DNA of 64,000 nucleotides from Chloranthus sessilifolius (GCA_021018995.1 CM037590.1:103727097-103791096), one strand, 5' to 3'; numbered from the stretch's first letter, positions 1-10,384 are shown. Notes: generated by a model not told the origin, from the letters alone. Program-made: numbers and translations.

Positions 1-299
1 TCATTGATGATGGAGCATCATGCAAAATTGCTTTTTTTCTAATTAATAAAATAATCTAATTGTTATGATCACACTTAGCACCATCAAAACTGATAATTCC
101 CCTGATTCTACACTTATCATTTGATTCAAACTCTCAAATTGACGGAGCATAGGTATAATTTTTAGATATGACACACCAACTTGATTGGATAGACTGGTAA
201 TTACACAATTTTGTTAAATAAAGTATAACCATCATCAATGATGGCACTTATCAACAATGCCCTTAGCGAAACACTTGTTGTTTGAACAAATAGCTAAGA
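1..299. other. Unassigned AT-rich flank
   Basis: I find no credible coding frame, terminal repeat or RNA gene here. On the minus strand it lies just beyond the recognisable part of the decayed LINE and may be its further, unreadable continuation. Confidence 0.4.
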
Positions 300-653
300 G
301 TTCTACTATCCAATTCCTCTTGGATATATCAAGGAGTAAAATCTTTAGCTAGGATTCCAACTTGTTACACCCTTCAAGAAACCTCTCCATTCCACTTTTA
401 ATTTAATCTTTAACATTATGAATTTGGCACATAATCTGAATTCAATTTATCCTTGAATAAGCCAAGACTACACTCATTGCTCCACCAGTCCCCTAAAACT
501 TTCATCCCTTAGCCACATATTGAAGGGTCACGACCCCCTCCCGCCAGATGTACACTTAAGAATTTTTGTCCAAACGAATCATAATCCTACATATGAGATT
601 GGGCATAACAATTTACCCAAATTAGCAGGTCAACCAGCCCACAAGTTCAGATA

Positions 654-1078
654 GGCTGCGTATGGCATTGCTCTTTGGTAGCCCCTGCCATAGCAAAGCT
701 CACCTGCTTTAGCAAGTTACCATCTTCTTTGTTAACATCCTGGTACCTGCTTTAGCAGGTTACCATCTTCTTTGTTAACATCCTGGTACCTGCTTTAGCA
801 GGTACCCCTTCTCCTTTATAACTCATTGCATAGCAAGATTTTATGCATGATTTACTTGCACTAGCAGTTCTACCCTCCTCTCTACTAGCTCCCTATCAGA
901 GCAAATAGAATTAGCTCTGACAAGGAGTGAGTAGAGAGGAGAGTAGAACTGCTAAATAGGTAAATCATGCTGCTAAAGCAGGAGTACTGAAAGATGTTAA
1001 CAAAGAGGATGGTAACCTGCTAAAGCAGGTGAGTTCTGCTATGGCAGGGGCTACCAAAGAGCAATGCCATGCGCAGCC
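654..1078. mobile_element. 425-bp MITE with long terminal inverted repeats
   Basis: The left end starts GGCTGCGTATGGCATTGCTC and the right end is its near-perfect inverse (ends GCCATGCGCAGCC). Inverted similarity continues inward for over 100 bp, including the block with TGCCATAGCA and its inverse TGCTATGGCA. The trinucleotide ATA flanks both sides (651-653, 1079-1081), as expected for a 3-bp duplication. GGCTGCG...TTTGG termini with a 3-bp TSD resemble Tourist/PIF-Harbinger MITEs, although those usually duplicate TTA/TAA, so the superfamily is tentative. No coding capacity. It interrupts the LINE fragment. Confidence 0.75.
703..805. repeat. 43-bp direct repeat inside the MITE arm
   Basis: A unit starting CCTGCTTTAGCARGTTACC recurs at 703, 746 and partly at 789, an exact 43-bp spacing. 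It occurs in the left arm only; the right arm has one copy, so it expanded after the arms formed. Confidence 0.85.
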
Positions 1079-1480
1079 ATAATCTCCATGAACTCCTTAA
1101 TTCCTTCGGTACATTGACTACCCTCACCTTCTCATAATTCTTAGTGTTAAAATCCACAGCAGTGCACCATGGGGCCTACCAGCTACTCCAAAAGACCTTC
1201 TCTAAGAATATTATAATTAGCACCATATGCCCCTGTCAAAGCCCACACCTTTCCGAAGTCCTTATATTTAAAGTTAACAAACACAGAGCACGAACACACC
1301 ATATAACTTCTATCTCCAACATAAAGACACTCCAAACCTCCACTATCCCCCTGCGCAGCAGTGGAATTTAACACTTCCTAGTACCATTGATTTCCTGGGG
1401 CTATAAGGCTAGTTTTATGGGTATCAGTAGTATCCCACTTTGTCTCCTAAAGGTTAAAAGCAATCAGTTTGCACTCTATA

Positions 1481-1859
1481 ATCACAGGTTCATGGAAGCA
1501 CTTTTGTGCAAAACCACAGATTCCCCATCAACAAGCTCGGCTTCTCCTAAAACCAATTCATGTGTTGATACAATCCATTACAGTAGGAGTGCCATAAGGA
1601 CTTTTTAAAACATGTAGATTAAAACTCACCTGTTGCAACACACAACATTTAAAAAAAAGCCTTCAATCTTTTCTTCCAAACCTCAAAGGATTAATTTCAG
1701 ATTCATTAGATTTACAAGTAGGAAAGGAAAGGACAGAAAAATAAATAAACTAATATTAGAATATGCATTAATAACCTATCTCATTCAAAAAAGAAAAACA
1801 TAAAATCACGTTCATAGGACAAAACCTCCATATTAGGAACAAACCATCAACCATATCAA
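1481..1859. other. No feature recognised
   Basis: AT-rich sequence. Reading frames on both strands are short and unconvincing. Confidence 0.4.
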
Positions 1860-2063
1860 AGGGTGAACCAGCTTCAAGACCTTGAAGATATAGATCTTAT
1901 AGGTCTCGACACTTTTCTTGGTGCGCTTCTTCTTCCTGTCGCTGCCTGCGCCACCTTCTTTAGGCAGTCTCTTCCCTGCCTTGGGAGCCTTCTCTGCTAC
2001 GGTAGATTTCTTCTCCTCCTTCGCCTTCTCTGAGGCAGGCTTCTTCTCAGTTTTCGGCGCCAT
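1860..2063 (-). pseudogene. Histone H2B 5' fragment (first 68 codons)
   Basis: The start codon at 2063 opens [10 protein letters not shown], followed by a Lys/Ala/Glu-rich tail, [31 protein letters not shown] and KLVHP. This is the plant H2B N-terminal tail, the basic linker and the first histone-fold helix. Identity stops abruptly after VHP, where normal H2B continues DIGISSKAM; here the frame reads LIWLMVCS and stops. About half of the ~145-residue protein is missing, including most of the histone fold, so no nucleosome-competent product is possible. Plant H2B genes normally lack introns, so a missing downstream exon is unlikely. The tail itself has no stop or frameshift, suggesting a fairly recent duplication or capture. 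Confidence 0.85.
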
Positions 2064-2224
2064 TGACGAGAATTTGTTTTTTCACTTGGGAAGACGGAAA
2101 AATTCTAACAAGAAATCGTGAATGGGTAAGAGCGATGTCAAGCGAGAGGAATTAGAGAAAGAGAGAAGATCAGGAAGAGGGGATCGTGGGAGTTAGGTTA
2201 ATTTAGGTTAATTAATAGTTACTC
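2064..2224 (-). other. Probable former H2B leader and upstream sequence
   Basis: This lies directly upstream of the H2B fragment start and is purine-rich (GAGAGGAATTAGAGAAAGAG on the plus strand). It could be the leader duplicated with the gene fragment. No clear TATA box is seen before the fold-back repeat begins. Confidence 0.3.
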
Positions 2225-2645
2225 TTAGGGAGTACCTTTAAATGCACCCACCAAACCTTTGAGTTAACCCACGCTAAAACACATGTGATTATATTGAATC
2301 AGATGATGGAGATTTTTTATCGTCCCAATCTTTCACACGATGAATCTTGAGAACATGATCGAACCATCAGACGGTCAGTTTTTTATATCATGTGGTACAC
2401 TTTCAAAAAAGGGACATTAAAATCAATTTTGAGTGTGCACATGATGTTAAGGTCATTTTTCTGAGATGTGTGACATGAGAAATAAAACCCTAACCGTCTG
2501 ATGGTAGGCCCATGATCTCAAGATCCATCGTGTGAAAGATTGGGAGGATAAACTATCTCCATCATCCGATTCTACCAAGTCAATGTGTTTCAGTGTGGGT
2601 GAACTCAAAGATTTGGTGGGTAGATTTAAAGTTATTCTTAGGTTT
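2225..2645. mobile_element. Fold-back (MITE-like) element 1
   Basis: The left half (TACCTTTAAATGCACCCACC ... GATGATGGAGAT ... CCCAATCTTTCACACGATG) recurs inverted in the right half (CATCGTGTGAAAGATTGGGA ... ATCTCCATCATC ... GGTGGGTAGATTTAAAG). Arms of roughly 170-190 bp at visibly reduced identity make almost the whole unit palindromic. No coding capacity. A target duplication is not clear, and boundaries are within about 10 bp. Confidence 0.65.
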
Positions 2646-2649
2646 AATT

Positions 2650-3640
2650 GGGTACTTTTAATGACACCTATAAACTCTTGTTGGCCACCTATGCCCATAT
2701 TTAATGATCGCTTTAATCAGAAGATGGAGATCGTCTTCACTCCAATCTTCCACACAAGGGATCTCCCATTAATGAACATACCATCTGACGGTTAGTTTTC
2801 GATTCCAAATGGCACAGATCTTGAAAATATGATACTAAAGTCACTTTTATGCATGACATCCGATCGTCCCAATCTTTTTTAGGATGGATCTTGATATCAT
2901 GAGCATGTCATCCGATCGTCAGTGTTTGACATCACAGGGCACATATCCCAGAAATAGTGAAAAAATACAAATTGGCACTCATTACACCCAAAACCTGATT
3001 TTAAGGTCAATTTTTTGGGATGTGTGTTGCGTGACATAAATAAATAAACGAACCATCTGATTGTATGCACTCATGATATAGAAATTCATTGCGAAAAAAA
3101 TTATGATGAAAAATCATCTCCATCGTCAGATTCAAAGCATGTAATTAATAGGTTTCAGAGTGGGTGAACACAAATTTCATGGGTGAATTTAAAGTAGGGT
3201 TGTTAATGGGTTGGGCCATGGCCTGATCCTAGCCCAAACCGCCAAAGGGTCAGCCTGATCCAAGCCATCGGGCGGGCAAACTCAACCAAGCTCAGCATAA
3301 CACAGGCCAAGTTGGGCAAGGTTGTGGGATGTTCTTCTCTTTTAAAATTATTTTATACATACTAATTTTATTTTTTTTAAAAGTTAATTATAAATTTAAT
3401 TTTGATATAAGCTATTTACTAACCCTATTATATATTAGGAATTAAAACTTTTAATATATATATATAGGTACTAGCTAGGGTCAGGCTTAAGCTAGCCTCA
3501 CATTCCCATGACCTAATTTTTGCCAAGCTTCCACTATATAAGTCCGGCTATGTATGTGCAACCGATTTATTCCCTAAAAAAATACGCTTTTTTAGGGTTG
3601 GGTTGCAGACAACTCTAATTTAAAGGTAATCTTGTTAGTT
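2650..3640. mobile_element. Fold-back element 2, split by a hAT-type element
   Basis: A second member of the same palindromic family. The left arm (near 2650-2800) has AGAAGATGGAGATCGTC, CCAATCTTCCACACAAGG and CATCTGACGGTTAG. The right arm (near 3040-3194, continuing at 3618-3640) has ACCATCTGATTGT, CATCTCCATCGTCAGATTC and GGGTGAATTTAAAG. It sits next to fold-back 1. The right arm is cut by the insertion at 3195-3617 and resumes exactly after the duplicated 8 bp. Confidence 0.6.
3195..3617. mobile_element. 423-bp non-autonomous hAT-like element with perfect 8-bp TSD
   Basis: The left terminus is TAGGGTTGTTAATGGGTTGG and the right terminus is the inverse type (GGGTTGGGTTGCAGACAACTCTA). The 8-mer ATTTAAAG is present at both 3187-3194 and 3618-3625. 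An 8-bp duplication with TAGGG/CAGGG-type ends rich in GGGTTGGGC words is typical of hAT MITEs in plants. No transposase frame is present, so it was mobilised in trans. Confidence 0.85.
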
Positions 3641-3698
3641 ACAACCCGAAAAACAACTTTAATACAGCCATTATATATATAATTTAATTATCTTTTGC

Positions 3699-3766
<68 letters not shown>

Positions 3767-3908
3767 GACTGCTTTTAGGCAGTCGATTTATTTACCACTG
3801 TGATTTTAATTTAAACGATAGACCTAGATCGTCAAGATTTTATTGACTGATTATGGCCATCATTTATCCCGCCCCACTAATATAATTTTTTTTGCATTTT
3901 CACGTAGT
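3641..3908. repeat. Flank with (AT)n microsatellite and a small hairpin
   Basis: About 32 AT dinucleotides run from 3702 to 3765. They are followed at 3766-3785 by a short hairpin (stem CGACTGC / GCAGTCG, six-base loop). The remainder to 3908 is unassigned. The truncated end of element A lies immediately to the right, so the break that removed the 3' end of A fell close to this unstable tract. Confidence 0.7.
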
Positions 3909-4961
3909 GCATGAGGGTCAGAACATCATTAATCGTAGCAGTAGATGAGTGCTGAGGTGGTGGGGGAACACAAATCGGAGCACGCTGCTGAGGTGGAGCT
4001 ACAAATGTTGGATGGTCTTGATCTGGTGCAGTATGTTCAGCGCTCTCTTGATCTTGAGGTGCATTAGGTACAGGTGGTACTTGTTGTTCCACCTGTAGAC
4101 TCTTCTTCAACTGATTTTAAGTTTTATTCCAATCCTTGAGAGAATAGAGCTTTACATTATCGGTTAATCTCGGCTCATCACCCAAAATTGTACACTCGTC
4201 ATCTCCCTGATAATCCTCAATCATACAGGAGATAAGGCAAGCATACGGAATCTCATCTATAGGCTTTTCTCCCCCCTCCAGCATCTTTCCTCTGGCATAC
4301 TTGATGCCCTAAAAAATAACCTCTGGGGCACTAAACCACTGGCCCGTAAATGCCGAAAATAAGGCCTGTTGTAAAGCCGTGTCCCCGTCGGTCTTGTGTC
4401 TCATAGGGTAAATATTGCACTCAAAGATTGTATCCAATTTCCATAAGTGATTAAGCAAATCGACTCTCTTAATTGTCTGGCCTTACCCTTGCCTGCCCTA
4501 GGTCATCTTCTCAATAACAATGTGAAAATCAACTGGCTTACGGTTTGGCGCCAATAAATCGATCCCGATAACATACTTGACAACGCACTCGAGTGCGTTG
4601 ACTCATACACCCTACCATTGATTTTAGTACCAACGGTGTTTGGTTTATCACCAACGTACATATTTTGGTAAAACAGTCTCACCATATGAGGGTAATAGTA
4701 GTCATTAAATGGTTTGAGTAGGCTTTCTAATCCGGCCTTAGCAAGGTATTGAAAACCCCAATGTGTTATACCCTGTACTCCCCGCTCTCGGAAGAGCGCT
4801 TGATCATTTACATATTCCGTTTCAAAACCTTTTGCCACCCACCATGCATCAGGTCTTTCCCGTGGTGGTGGTGGTGGTGGTGGTGGCTACGAAGAACCCG
4901 GCCTTGTAGTGGTTTCCTTCGACGCCGAAGGTTTAGACGACTGCCTCATTTTAGGAGCCAT
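3909..4961 (-). pseudogene. Element A accessory ORF (aORF) downstream of pol, broken
   Basis: The start codon at 4961 is placed by the matching MAPKMRQ start in element B (13972) and by the splice acceptor just upstream. Visible parts: a short basic N-terminus, a Pro run coded by a (GGT)n-type tract at 4861-4890, then KGFETEYVNDQALFRERGVQ, LLKPFNDYYYPHMVRLFYQN and a Pro/Gln-rich region ending near INDVLTLM. Frameshifts and stops interrupt it between about 4500 and 4110. The globular part resembles what I remember as the 'putative plant transposon protein' domain (Pfam Transposase_32); I could not check this. No biochemical function is known to me. After residue pair LM the sequence leaves homology with B, marking the truncation of the element. 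Confidence 0.7.
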
Positions 4962-4968
4962 TGCGTTT

Positions 4969-5055
4969 CTAGAAAATAAACTAAAACCTAGGGCTGGAAA
5001 AATTAGGCTGGAACTTGAAATGACAAATTAAATATCTTAGAAGTTTAGGGTTTAC
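4969..5055 (-). other. Putative 87-nt intron in the aORF leader of A
   Basis: On the minus strand the donor is GAAAG|GTAAACCC and the acceptor is TTTAGTTTATTTTCTAG|AAACGC, seven bases before the aORF start. Element B has the same donor, acceptor and length (13980-14066). This is predicted, not shown. Confidence 0.5.
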
Positions 5056-5207
5056 CTTTCAAAGAGATTTGGATTCAATCTCTTGAAGAATCAATGCATG
5101 AAAGATGATTGCAAATCGAACCTTTTATAACTCCAAGAACAAGCACAAGGAAACCTAAAGAAAACCCAAAAATTTTCTGAATTTTTCGAATCAGAAAAAC
5201 CCGATTC

Positions 5208-5220
5208 CCTTATATATCGT
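5208..5220 (-). promoter_or_regulatory. TATA box for the aORF of A
   Basis: GATATATAAGGG on the minus strand lies about 150 bp upstream of the predicted intron donor, with the palindrome array immediately upstream. The same box is found in B (14216-14226), and a related one in C (45013-45022). Confidence 0.5.
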
Positions 5221-5225
5221 CCAAA

Positions 5226-5610
5226 TCGATTGATCGATTTTCAAAATTGATCGATCGATTTCATTTGAACTACGCCTGTCTATTATTTCCATCGATCGAT
5301 TTTCAAAATCGATAAGTCGGTTTTCATATTAACCTTGCCGCCTGATAATATCAATTGATCAGTTTCAATTTTGATCGAGCAGTTTTCAAATTTGATCAAT
5401 TGGTTTCCATTTCGATTGATCGTTTTTCCACCTTTTTGCTAGTTCAAATTTTGCTCTCTATTTTATGAATTCGATCGATCAGTGTGAATTTTGATCGATC
5501 GGTTTCAAAATCGATCGATCGATTTGAATTTCGATCGATCGGTTTTCACAAATAAAGCCTATGTCTCTGCTCTGTCAAATTAAATCGATTGGTCGATTTT
5601 GACAGAAAAC
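5226..5610. repeat. TCGA-centred palindrome array between pol and aORF (element A)
   Basis: About a dozen degenerate copies of AATCGATCGATCGRTTT occur, separated by short T/C-rich stretches. The array abuts the aORF TATA box. Many sites show CpG decay (TCGA to TTGA or TCAA). The same array type lies in the LTR of this family (11425-11850, 21026-21510) and in the B spacer (14229-14590). Confidence 0.8.
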
Positions 5611-5704
5611 CTTAAAATTTATGTTTTTCACTCCCAATGGACTGCAACTTCTTAACTTTCAAATATTTTGTTTTTTATAGCTCCAACATGCTACTATACA
5701 CACA

Positions 5705-8700
5705 TTATAACATTGCTTGTATAATTCCATTAAAATTACAAGTGCACAAAAAAATTTCGCTCAGCTCATTGAAACAAAGCAAATATTGATTGCGGATCTC
5801 GGCTTCACGCTCCCAAGTGGCCTCCTCTGCTGAATGATTCCACCACTTAACAAGCACTAACGGAATACGTTCTATGCGCAATACTTGTTCCTTCTGATCA
5901 AGTATCTGAACCAACTCTTCTCTCATGGTTAAATCCTCATAAATTGCGATCAGCTGATCGTCAAAAATGTGTGTCGGGTCCCTCAAGTACTTCCTTAGCA
6001 TCGATACGTAAAATACATTATGCACCCGATCAAGTTATGGGGGTAAAGCAACTCTGTATGCAACTTCACCAACCTGACCCAAAATTTCAAAAGGTCTTGT
6101 GTAGCGTGGGCTTAGCTTTCCTCACTTTCCAAAGTGCATCACACCTTTCATTGGGGTGATCTTGACAAACACGTGATCGCCAACTTGAAAATCGACACTT
6201 GTCTACTTTATGTCAGCATAACTTTTCTGTCTACTATAAACCGTCATAATCCTTTCATGAATCAGACAAATGGCTTCGGCATTGCTCTCAATGACTTTCG
6301 AACTGAATATAAACTTTTCTTCGGTCTCTTTCCAATTAATCGGAGATCTACATCGCCGTCCATATAGTACCTCATAAGGTTCCATACCGATACTCGTCTG
6401 AAAACAATTATTGTATGCAAATTTGATCAATGGTAAGTGTTGATCCCTTGATCCCTAAAAATCAAGCATATACCCTCTGAGCATATCTTCAATGATTTGG
6501 TTCACCCATTCAGTTTGTCCATCCGTCTGCGGGTGAAATGTCTAACTGAAATCTAATCGTGTACCCATTCCTTCTTGAAACTTCTGCCAAAACATTGAAG
6601 TATATAGCGGGTCATGATCAGAGACAATGCTCACTGGAATACCATGTAATCAAGCAATCTCCTTCATATACATCTCTGTGAGCCTTCCTGCCGTATACAT
6701 CGTGTTGTATGACAAGAAGTGAGCTTATTTGGTTAGTTGATCGATGACCACCCAAATGGCATTAGGCCTCTTTGCTGTCCGTGGTAATCCCAATATAAAG
6801 TCCATAGAAATTGACTCCCATTTCCGCTTTGGTATGAGGTTACAATAAACTTGTCGGATGTTTGTTATCCACCTTCACTTGCTGACGTACTAAATACTTT
6901 GAAACGTCTTCAGCAACATCCTGTTTCAAACCTCTCCACCACTAGTTCTTCTTCAAATCCTGGTTCATCTTAGTACCACAAGGATGAATAGCATACTTAG
7001 ACTTATGGGCTTCATCTAGAATATTTTGCCGACCTCATATGTGATTGATGATCGTCGGTCGGATCGTGATGTTAGTCAACAAGGCTCCTGAAGTTTGTAC
7101 CTCGATCTTCATGAAATATAAAGAAAGATCTTCTAGCATTTCCATATACGGATCCCCATGATAAGGCTAGACAGTAGAGTCAAACTTTTTCCGCTCAAAG
7201 CATCTGCTACAATGTTTGCCTTGCCTGGGTGATACTAAATGGAGCAATCGTAATACTTGAGAAATTTCATCCATCTCCGTTGCCTCATATTTAGTTCCTT
7301 CTGCGTAAACAAGTATCTAAGGCTCTTATGATCCGTGAAGATCTCAAAGGTTTCTCCATACAAGTAGTGTCTCCATATCTTCAATGCAAAAATTACTACT
7401 GCTTGTTCCAAATCATGTGTTGGACAATTTTTCTCATGATCCTTAAGTTGTATTGACCCATAAGTAATTACTTTCCAATTCTGGTCGAGCACACAGCCTA
7501 AGTCACTATGTGAAGCATCACTATACACAGCAAACCCTCCAATGCCTGATGAAATAACCAACACTAGTGTTGAAGTTAGTCTCCTCTTGAATTCTTAAAA
7601 ACTCTTCTCACACTCTTTAGTCCCCTCAAACTTCACATCTTTTCTTATAAGTCCCGTGAGCGGTCCTGAGATCTTGGAAAATCCTTCTACAAATTGTCTA
7701 TAATACCTAGCCAGACCGAGAAAATTATGAATCTCAGTCACAGTCTTTGGTTGTTCTCATTCCACTAGTGTATCGATCTTTGCTAGATCCATTGTAACAC
7801 CTTCTTCTGAGACTACAGGTCTCAAGAAGCTCACTTTCACTAACCAAAACTCATACTTACTGAGCTTCACATACAGTTGGTGTTCACGTAGTGTCTGTAA
7901 AGCTATCCTCGGATGTTGCTCATGTTCTTCCTTCGTTTTCGAGTAAATGAGGATGTCGTCTACGAACACAACTACACAAGTATCAAGGTGTGGTTTGAAC
8001 ACCTGATTCATTAAATCCATGAATGAAGCTGGTGCATTAGTTAAGCTAAGCCGAAAAAAATCACTAAGAACTCGTAATGCCAATATTTGATTCTGAATGT
8101 CATCTTCAAAATATCTTTGGCTTTGACTCTCAACTGATGGTATCCAGATCTCAAGTTCATCTTAAAAAAGAATTTTGCATCTTGCAATTGATCAAACAGA
8201 TCATCTATTCTAAGTAAAGGGTATCGATTCTTGATAGTCAATTTATTTAACTGACGATAGTCGATGCACAATCTCATCAATCTGTCCTTCTTCCTCTCAA
8301 ATAAGACCGGTGCTCCCCAAGGAGACACGCTTGATCTTATGAACCCTTTATCTAAGAGTTCCTGTAATTGGTCCTTTAACTCCTTCAACTCAGCTGGAGC
8401 CATTCGATAAGGTACTTTAGATACTGGCTCCGTTCCTAAGTCGAAGGCAAACTCAACTTCTCATCTGGTGGCAATCCTGGCAATTCAACCGGACACGCGT
8501 CTTGAAACTCACGAGCAATCGGAATTTCTGCTATTACGTTCTTCTCTTCTCATTGCCCTTTCAAAAAAGCGAAGTATCCACTGCATCCCTTTCTCATCAA
8601 ATGTTCTACTCGGACTGCGAAGATAAGCGGTACTCCTATTTGGTCGAAAAGTAACTATCTTTCTCCCGCAATCAACACTCGCGTCATGCGTAAATAACCA

Positions 8701-9060
8701 GTCCATGCCAAGGATTACATCGAATTCTTGCATATCCAACAGGATCAAATCCGCCACAAATTCATGACTTTTATAATCCCTGATGGCGACTATAACGGAT
8801 CGACATACTGTATCAGTACTGACCAAATTTCCCGTTGGGACTGATACTTCCAAAATAAAATCTAAGGCCTCAGGAATGACCTTCACTTTCGTCGCAAACT
8901 ACGGCGTCACAAATGAGTGAGCAGACTCGGGGTTTATCAACACTCTTGCTTCATAACAAAGATAATCGCCCTTATCATACATTTGCAAAGTACCTACGTC
9001 ACATACATATTTAACCAATTAAGTATGCACCAAAAATTAAGCATGCAGACATTAGGATTT
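5705..9060 (-). pseudogene. pol: Element A pol (protease-RT-RNase H-integrase-chromodomain), broken
   Basis: Domains in minus-strand order: protease near 8980-8509 (ARVLINPESAHSFV where active copies have a D[ST]G-type site, so the catalytic Asp reads Asn; then ILGMDWLFTHDASVDC). RT at 8403-7757 has [30 protein letters not shown] and [10 protein letters not shown], with both catalytic Asp present but a frame break near 8060. RNase H at 7564-7235 has [16 protein letters not shown] and [20 protein letters not shown]. The integrase core and C-terminus (6430-6203) are full of stops. A chromodomain ends it (HNVFYVSMLRKYL; WNHSAEEATWERE). About 130 bp present in B at 16020-16150 is missing near 7031. 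The chromodomain and the tRNA-Met-type primer site place it in the Tekay/Del clade. Confidence 0.85.
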
Positions 9061-9109
9061 AAAGACTACTTTTAAAATTGATGCACCTTCTTCATCTAAA
9101 ATTTCAATT

Positions 9110-9768
9110 AATGATATATGTATTGAACTTAAATAGGAAAGTTCACCTTGGATGATATCATTGTTGTTCTGGGTGTCCTGAGCGGTAACGACATATGGTC
9201 CTCACTTGCTTGGGGAAATACTCTTTGTTGAACACCTCAGCAAATTCCTCCCATGTCCACAATCCCTTTGGATTGTCTTGTTCTCTCATTCTTAATACCG
9301 ATTTCCACCACAGATCGGCTTCTCCCTCCAACTGAAAAGAGGCCCAACTTACTTTCTCCTCTATAGTACATGATAATCTCTGGAGGAGTTTCTCAATCTG
9401 ATTAAGTCACTTTTTATATTCCAGCGGATCCGTCTGACCATAGAAACTAGGAGGTCTTAATCTCCTAAACTCAACAAAGGTTGACGACATTTGTGGAATC
9501 AAAGGTGTAGGTGATTGTTGATGGTTAATGGCACTATTGGTAGCCATTAGTGTCGTCTGTTGAGCCATGGCATTAGCCACAGCTTCCATGGCTTACGCCA
9601 TTCTCTACATGTCCTTTTTATCTTGATCTCTCTCTCTTCCGAAATACTTCCTTCTAGAACCTCTCTGTTACCCAACGGAACTCTATTAGAACTAGTGAGA
9701 ATCTCGTCCCCACTTCTCAAGTCCCGTCCATGACCGCCTCTCAGTCTTCCTCTACCTCTAGTGGACAT
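9110..9768 (-). pseudogene. gag: Element A gag, nucleocapsid part deleted
   Basis: The start codon at 9768 opens MSTRGRGRLRGGHGRD, an Arg/Gly-rich N-terminus, followed by the capsid-type segment with VEFRRLRPPSFYGQTDPLEY. Compared with B, about 669 bp (B positions 18205-18873) are missing at 9196-9200. This removes the distal capsid and the whole zinc-knuckle region and joins the remaining part to the 3' end of gag. Short matching words (CATATG / CATCTGG) at the joint suggest microhomology-mediated deletion. Frameshifts near 9560 and stops add further damage. Confidence 0.8.
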
Positions 9769-9885
9769 AATAATGTTCTACTATATGAAACAAAAAGTTT
9801 TATTAGCAGAAAGTCCCTATATTCTGACAGAATCTTAAACATATGAATCACATCTAAGGCTTAACAGAAACCTCTAGAGCATATG

Positions 9886-9898
9886 CTTTGATACCAAC
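9886..9898 (-). promoter_or_regulatory. Primer-binding site of element A
   Basis: Immediately inside the LTR the minus strand reads GTTGGTATCAAAGC, one base off the tRNA-iMet-type primer site TGGTATCAGAGC. It fixes the LTR boundary and direction of transcription. Confidence 0.8.
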
Positions 9899-10384
9899 TG
9901 TGACAGCTCAGATTTTTGCACCCGAAAACCCGTACCGTCCGATCACCCATATGGCGATCTTGAAATACACGAACACTTAGTACATCCACACACAAAGCGG
10001 AAACAAGCATATATTCTAACTAAGCATATAAAGTCATCATAAGGAATTTAAATATCCAATTCTAGTATAATGATAATGTCCAAATCACAATAAAAGACGG
10101 TTCTAATCCCATGCAAAACACATGGACAAAAGAACCGAACTGAACTACCAATGATGACTAATCGTCACCCGAAACATGGTTTACAAAATAATACCGTATT
10201 ACATAATTACATGAGTTCTAATAAAACTAGCCGGACGTACCAAGCCTTATAAATAAATCTCAAAATAAACACTCGCAGCTCTGCCCACTAGAAGAACTCG
10301 TCAGGAGGGCGCTCAGTCTCTTCCTCTGGTATGTACTCTGGGTCCTCAAGGTCAATGTCCTCAGTACCCGCGTCTACTCCTATA

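Larger units (their letters stand above)
300..1480 (-). pseudogene. Decayed LINE (L1-type) endonuclease-region fragment, split by a MITE
   Basis: Minus-strand translation over 1183-1374 contains SGGLECLYVGD, then VWALTGAYGANYN followed by LREGLLE. This matches the order of plant L1 apurinic endonuclease domains (SGGILxxWD ... WxxTGVYGP ... REDLWEEL). Past an in-frame stop, LVGPMVHCCG fits the GPWxxGGDFN block, and a segment near 1085-1120 reads like the 'MxxFxxFI' block. Beyond the MITE, near 520-560, PFNMWLRDESFRGLVEQ fits the 'FRFENMWL...F..LV..WW' block just after the endonuclease domain. Further upstream near 1430, L-stop-ETKWD resembles 'IQETK'. Several stops and frame changes make it non-functional. 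The family assignment rests on motif order recognised by eye; the start and end are approximate. Confidence 0.55.
3909..9898 (-). mobile_element. Element A: internal region of a Tekay-like chromovirus, 3' end missing
   Basis: Reading on the minus strand from the LTR at 9899-12386, the order is PBS, gag, pol (protease, RT, RNase H, integrase, chromodomain), a spacer with a palindrome array, and an aORF. Homology with element B stops at about 3909 inside the aORF, and no 3' LTR follows, so the 3' end was lost by deletion. The LTR upstream of A is also the 3' LTR of element B, giving a tandem LTR-B-LTR-A arrangement. All A reading frames are broken. Confidence 0.85.

Noticed and set aside
1860..2063. 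Functional H2B gene with a downstream exon
   Set aside because: Plant H2B genes normally lack introns, and no sequence for the rest of the fold follows on this strand.
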